Part shown: in pieces, positions 61,818-64,000 of the stretch
How the letters are laid out: each line of letters opens with the position of its first letter
How positions within the stretch are numbered: the stretch's first letter is position 1
DNA from: Halobaculum saliterrae
GTDB lineage: Archaea; Halobacteriota; Halobacteria; Halobacteriales; Haloferacaceae
Assembly: GCF_009831625.1 (NCBI RefSeq)
Contig: NZ_WUUS01000010.1
Coordinates: 62,001 to 126,000 of the forward strand
Direction of reading: 5' to 3'
DNA: 64,000 nt
Made by a program: the position numbers and the translations under genes
The notes under the pieces: generated by a model
What the model was told of the DNA's origin: nothing
What the model saw: only the letters and a program-made list of their open reading frames with translations
Databases searched by the model: none

Positions 61818-63536
61818 ATGGACATCGCCATCGTCGGCCCGGACCCCGCCGCCGAGCCGATCCGGGGCGCCTTCGCCGACATCGAAGCGAACGTGATGGA
61901 GGTGAATGCCGGCCTCCTGGACGGGTTCGACTTCGCCGTCGTCGTCGGTACCACCGGCGACGACGCGTTCCGCACCGCGACCCGGCTCGTCGACGACTGG
62001 GTCGCCGTCGAGATCGGCGGCGTCGGCGGCCGCGCGATCGAGGGACTCGACGCCGCGGTCACCGTCTTCTCCGCGGACACCGGCTGTTACGACTGCCTGC
62101 GCGACCGCGTTCGCGCCAACGTCCCGACGACGGACACGACGCCACAGGGAACCCGAAGCGCCGTCCGCTTCGCGGGGGCCCTCGCGGGTCGACGCGCCAT
62201 TCAACACCTCTCGGGAGACGGCGTGGCGGGGACCGTCACCGAGGTCGACGGTCCGGAGCGACGCTTCCTTCCCTCCCCCGGATGCGACTGCGGTGCCGCC
62301 TCGACGGGGTTCGAGCTTCGAGCCCCCGAGGAGCCGGTCGGCCTCGACGACGCCGTCGACCGGATGGACCGGGCGGTCGACGACCGCCTCGGCGTCGTCA
62401 CCGAGGTGGGGGAGCGCGAGTCGGTGCCGGCGCCGTACTACATCGCACGGACGACCGACACCGCCGCGTTCGCGGACACGCGCTGTGCGGAGTTCGGGGC
62501 CGGCGTCGCCGCCGACTGGGACGCCGCATACGCGAAGGCGATCGGCGAGGCGCTCGAACGGTACTGTGCCGGCACCTACCGCGCGTCGTCGTTCCGGTCG
62601 GCGCCGACGGCGGGCGTCGTCGATGCCGTCCCGGTGGACCGGTTCGTCCGCCCCGCCGACGCCGAGACGCCGGAATCGGACGACCACATCCCGTGGGTAT
62701 CCGGGATCGATCTGGCGAGTCGCGAGTCGGCGTCCCTCCCCGCGGAGTTCGTCGTGTTCCCGCCGCCCGAGGAGCGGTTCGCCCCGGCGATCACGACGGG
62801 GCTCGGGCTGGGGAACTCGACGGCCGAGGCGGTGCTGTCGGGGCTGTACGAGACCGTCGAGCGCGACGCGTCGATGCTGGCGTGGTACTCGACGTTCGAG
62901 CCGATGGGCCTCGACGTCGACGACGAGGGGTTCGAGACGCTGCGCAAACGGGCGCGGGCCGAGGACCTCTCGGTGACCGCGCTGCTGCTCACACAGGACG
63001 TGGACGTGCCCGTCGTCGGCGCCGCGGTCCACCGCGATGCCGAGACCGGTGAGTGGCCGCGGTTCGCGATGGGCTCTGCGGCGGACCTCGACGCCGCGGC
63101 CGCCGCCCGGAGCGCGCTCGCGGAGGCGCTGCAGAACTGGATGGAGCTGCGCGCGATGGGGCCCGAGCAGGCGAGCCGCGAGGAGGGCGCGATCGGCTCG
63201 TACGCCGACTTCCCCGAGCGCGTCCGGCAGTTCGTCTCCCCGGACGTGACGCTCCCCGCGGGGGACGTGACCGATGCCGACGCGGCGGAACTCGACGGCG
63301 TCGCCGAGGTCGAGGCGGTCGTGGACCGCCTCGCCGCCGCCGACCTCGACGCGTACGCCGCGCGCCTCACCACCCGCGACGTGGCCGCGCTCGGCTTCGA
63401 GGGCGTGCGCGTGCTCGTCCCCGAGGCGCAACCGCTGTTCACCGGCGAGCCGTTCTTCGGGGACAGACTGGAGTCGGTGTCGGCGTCAATGGGGTTCGAG
63501 CCGGAGCCGGATCGGGCATACCATCCGTTCCCGTAG
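61818..63536 (+). CDS. Fused zinc-site/E1-like and YcaO enzyme
   Basis: 572 residues. The first about 165 form a Rossmann-like part with a Cys pair C90-x2-C93 and C156-x-C158, a likely zinc site like those in the E1-like partners of azoline-forming YcaO enzymes. Residues about 200-570 are YcaO: IGEALERY (ATP-binding Glu/Arg), GLGNSTAEAVLSGLYETVERDA and ALAEALQNWME. YcaO uses ATP to activate peptide amides, making azolines or thioamides. The C-terminus ends AYHPFP, a short proline-bearing tail. The peptide or protein substrate is unknown. TTTTTGTG about 27 bases upstream is the TATA box. Confidence 0.85.
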   Translation: MDIAIVGPDPAAEPIRGAFADIEANVMEVNAGLLDGFDFAVVVGTTGDDAFRTATRLVDDWVAVEIGGVGGRAIEGLDAAVTVFSADTGCYDCLRDRVRANVPTTDTTPQGTRSAVRFAGALAGRRAIQHLSGDGVAGTVTEVDGPERRFLPSPGCDCGAASTGFELRAPEEPVGLDDAVDRMDRAVDDRLGVVTEVGERESVPAPYYIARTTDTAAFADTRCAEFGAGVAADWDAAYAKAIGEALERYCAGTYRASSFRSAPTAGVVDAVPVDRFVRPADAETPESDDHIPWVSGIDLASRESASLPAEFVVFPPPEERFAPAITTGLGLGNSTAEAVLSGLYETVERDASMLAWYSTFEPMGLDVDDEGFETLRKRARAEDLSVTALLLTQDVDVPVVGAAVHRDAETGEWPRFAMGSAADLDAAAAARSALAEALQNWMELRAMGPEQASREEGAIGSYADFPERVRQFVSPDVTLPAGDVTDADAAELDGVAEVEAVVDRLAAADLDAYAARLTTRDVAALGFEGVRVLVPEAQPLFTGEPFFGDRLESVSASMGFEPEPDRAYHPFP

Positions 63537-63609
63537 CGGGGGCGACGCGCCCCCGCCGACGGAACCCGGAGCGTTCTTGGCCGCCACCCCACACCGTTCA
63601 CCCACTCGA

Positions 63610-64000
63610 ATGCCCCGGTTCGTCCACTACTCCGACATCGAGAACGTCTACGACGACTCCGAGCGCGCGGGGCGCCTCGCCGGTCTGATCACCGAGCTCG
63701 ACGGCCCCGACGCCGCCGTCGTCGGGTCGGGGGACAACACCTCACCGGGCGTCGCGGCGACGGTCTCGAGGGGGCGTCAGGCGGTCGACTTCTTCCGTGC
63801 GATCGGCACGGACGTGGAGACGTTCGGCAACCACGACTTCGACTTCGGCACCGACGCGACCCGCGCGATCGTCGCCGACTCCCCGCAGACGTGGGTGTCC
63901 GCGAACGTCCGCGACGAGGCCGGCGAACCGTTCGGCGAGGCCGAGGGCGTCGTTCCGTGGACCGTCGAGCGCGTCGACGGCGCGCGCGTCGGCTTCCTCG
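63610..64000 (+). CDS. 5'-nucleotidase-like metallophosphoesterase (N-terminal part only)
   Basis: The first 130 residues, running off the right edge. Metallophosphoesterase motifs are visible: HYSDIENVYDD (altered first motif), VGSGDNTSPG and ETFGNHDFDFG, as in UshA/5'-nucleotidases. No signal peptide is present, so it probably acts in the cytoplasm on nucleotides or other phosphoesters. Starts 73 bases after the YcaO gene, same direction. Confidence 0.85.
   Translation, partial: MPRFVHYSDIENVYDDSERAGRLAGLITELDGPDAAVVGSGDNTSPGVAATVSRGRQAVDFFRAIGTDVETFGNHDFDFGTDATRAIVADSPQTWVSANVRDEAGEPFGEAEGVVPWTVERVDGARVGFL

Noticed and set aside
1..64000. Mobile element, provirus or CRISPR array
   Set aside because: No transposase, integrase, terminal repeats, tRNA-flanked insertion or spaced direct-repeat array was seen. 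The CHAT-like gene is therefore not linked here to a type III CRISPR system.

Overview
This is 64 kb of ordinary-density chromosome from a halophilic archaeon (class Halobacteria). The evidence is the strongly acidic, high-GC proteins, TATA boxes about 25-30 bases upstream of start codons that often have no leader, and haloarchaeal marker genes: CDC48, archease/RtcB, geranylgeranyl-reductase-like flavoprotein, DpsA, the TbsP regulator, a PGF-CTERM surface protein, and a 7S (SRP) RNA. The order looks like Haloferacales/Halorubrum-type, but I cannot fix the genus. I found no insertion sequence, integrase, CRISPR array, rRNA or tRNA. The window opens inside an FAD-dependent oxidoreductase and closes inside a 5'-nucleotidase-like phosphoesterase.

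Layout. 1-16 kb: the oxidoreductase, a spacer with three perfect hairpins, an Hsp20-like small protein translationally coupled to cdc48, a hydrolase, panB, a type IV pilin gene broken by one in-frame TGA, an acyl-CoA dehydrogenase/HAD phosphatase pair, a PGF-CTERM surface protein, an AlaX-type editing protein, an MBF1-like factor, a D-2-hydroxyacid dehydrogenase, a GAF protein, an FAH-family enzyme, malate synthase and a glyoxalase-fold protein. 16-28 kb: a 1012-residue GlcD/GlpC-fused oxidoreductase, an Nramp-related transporter, a run of small unknown proteins (including two diverged ~60-residue membrane paralogues), then asd, a cystathionine gamma-synthase-type enzyme and a class V aminotransferase. 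28-38 kb: GNAT, DUF502 protein, archease, DoxX-like protein, RtcB, small unknowns, a DUF2342-type metalloprotease, the flavoprotein reductase and the SRP RNA.

38-50 kb: a thiolase lacking its nucleophilic Cys with its OB-fold partner, an old yellow enzyme, a Nif3-like protein, a 57-residue protein behind a palindromic operator, dpsA, a nitrilase, a HEAT-repeat protein, a secreted phospholipase-D-fold protein and a RecJ-like DHH phosphoesterase. 51-64 kb: JAMM protease/FAD synthase overlap pair, DUF1028, a zinc-ribbon protein, an esterase, glyA-folD (one-carbon metabolism), a 693-residue CHAT/caspase-like protein of unknown function, tbsP, and a fused E1-like/YcaO enzyme.

The parts most likely to hold undescribed biology are 58.4-63.5 kb (CHAT-like peptidase, small membrane protein, TbsP, zinc-site/YcaO fusion), the small paralogue cassette at 23.2-24.0 kb, the broken pilin at 5.3-5.9 kb, and the small-protein promoter at 43.55 kb. 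Promoter and start assignments are by eye; all functions come from motif recognition without database searches.
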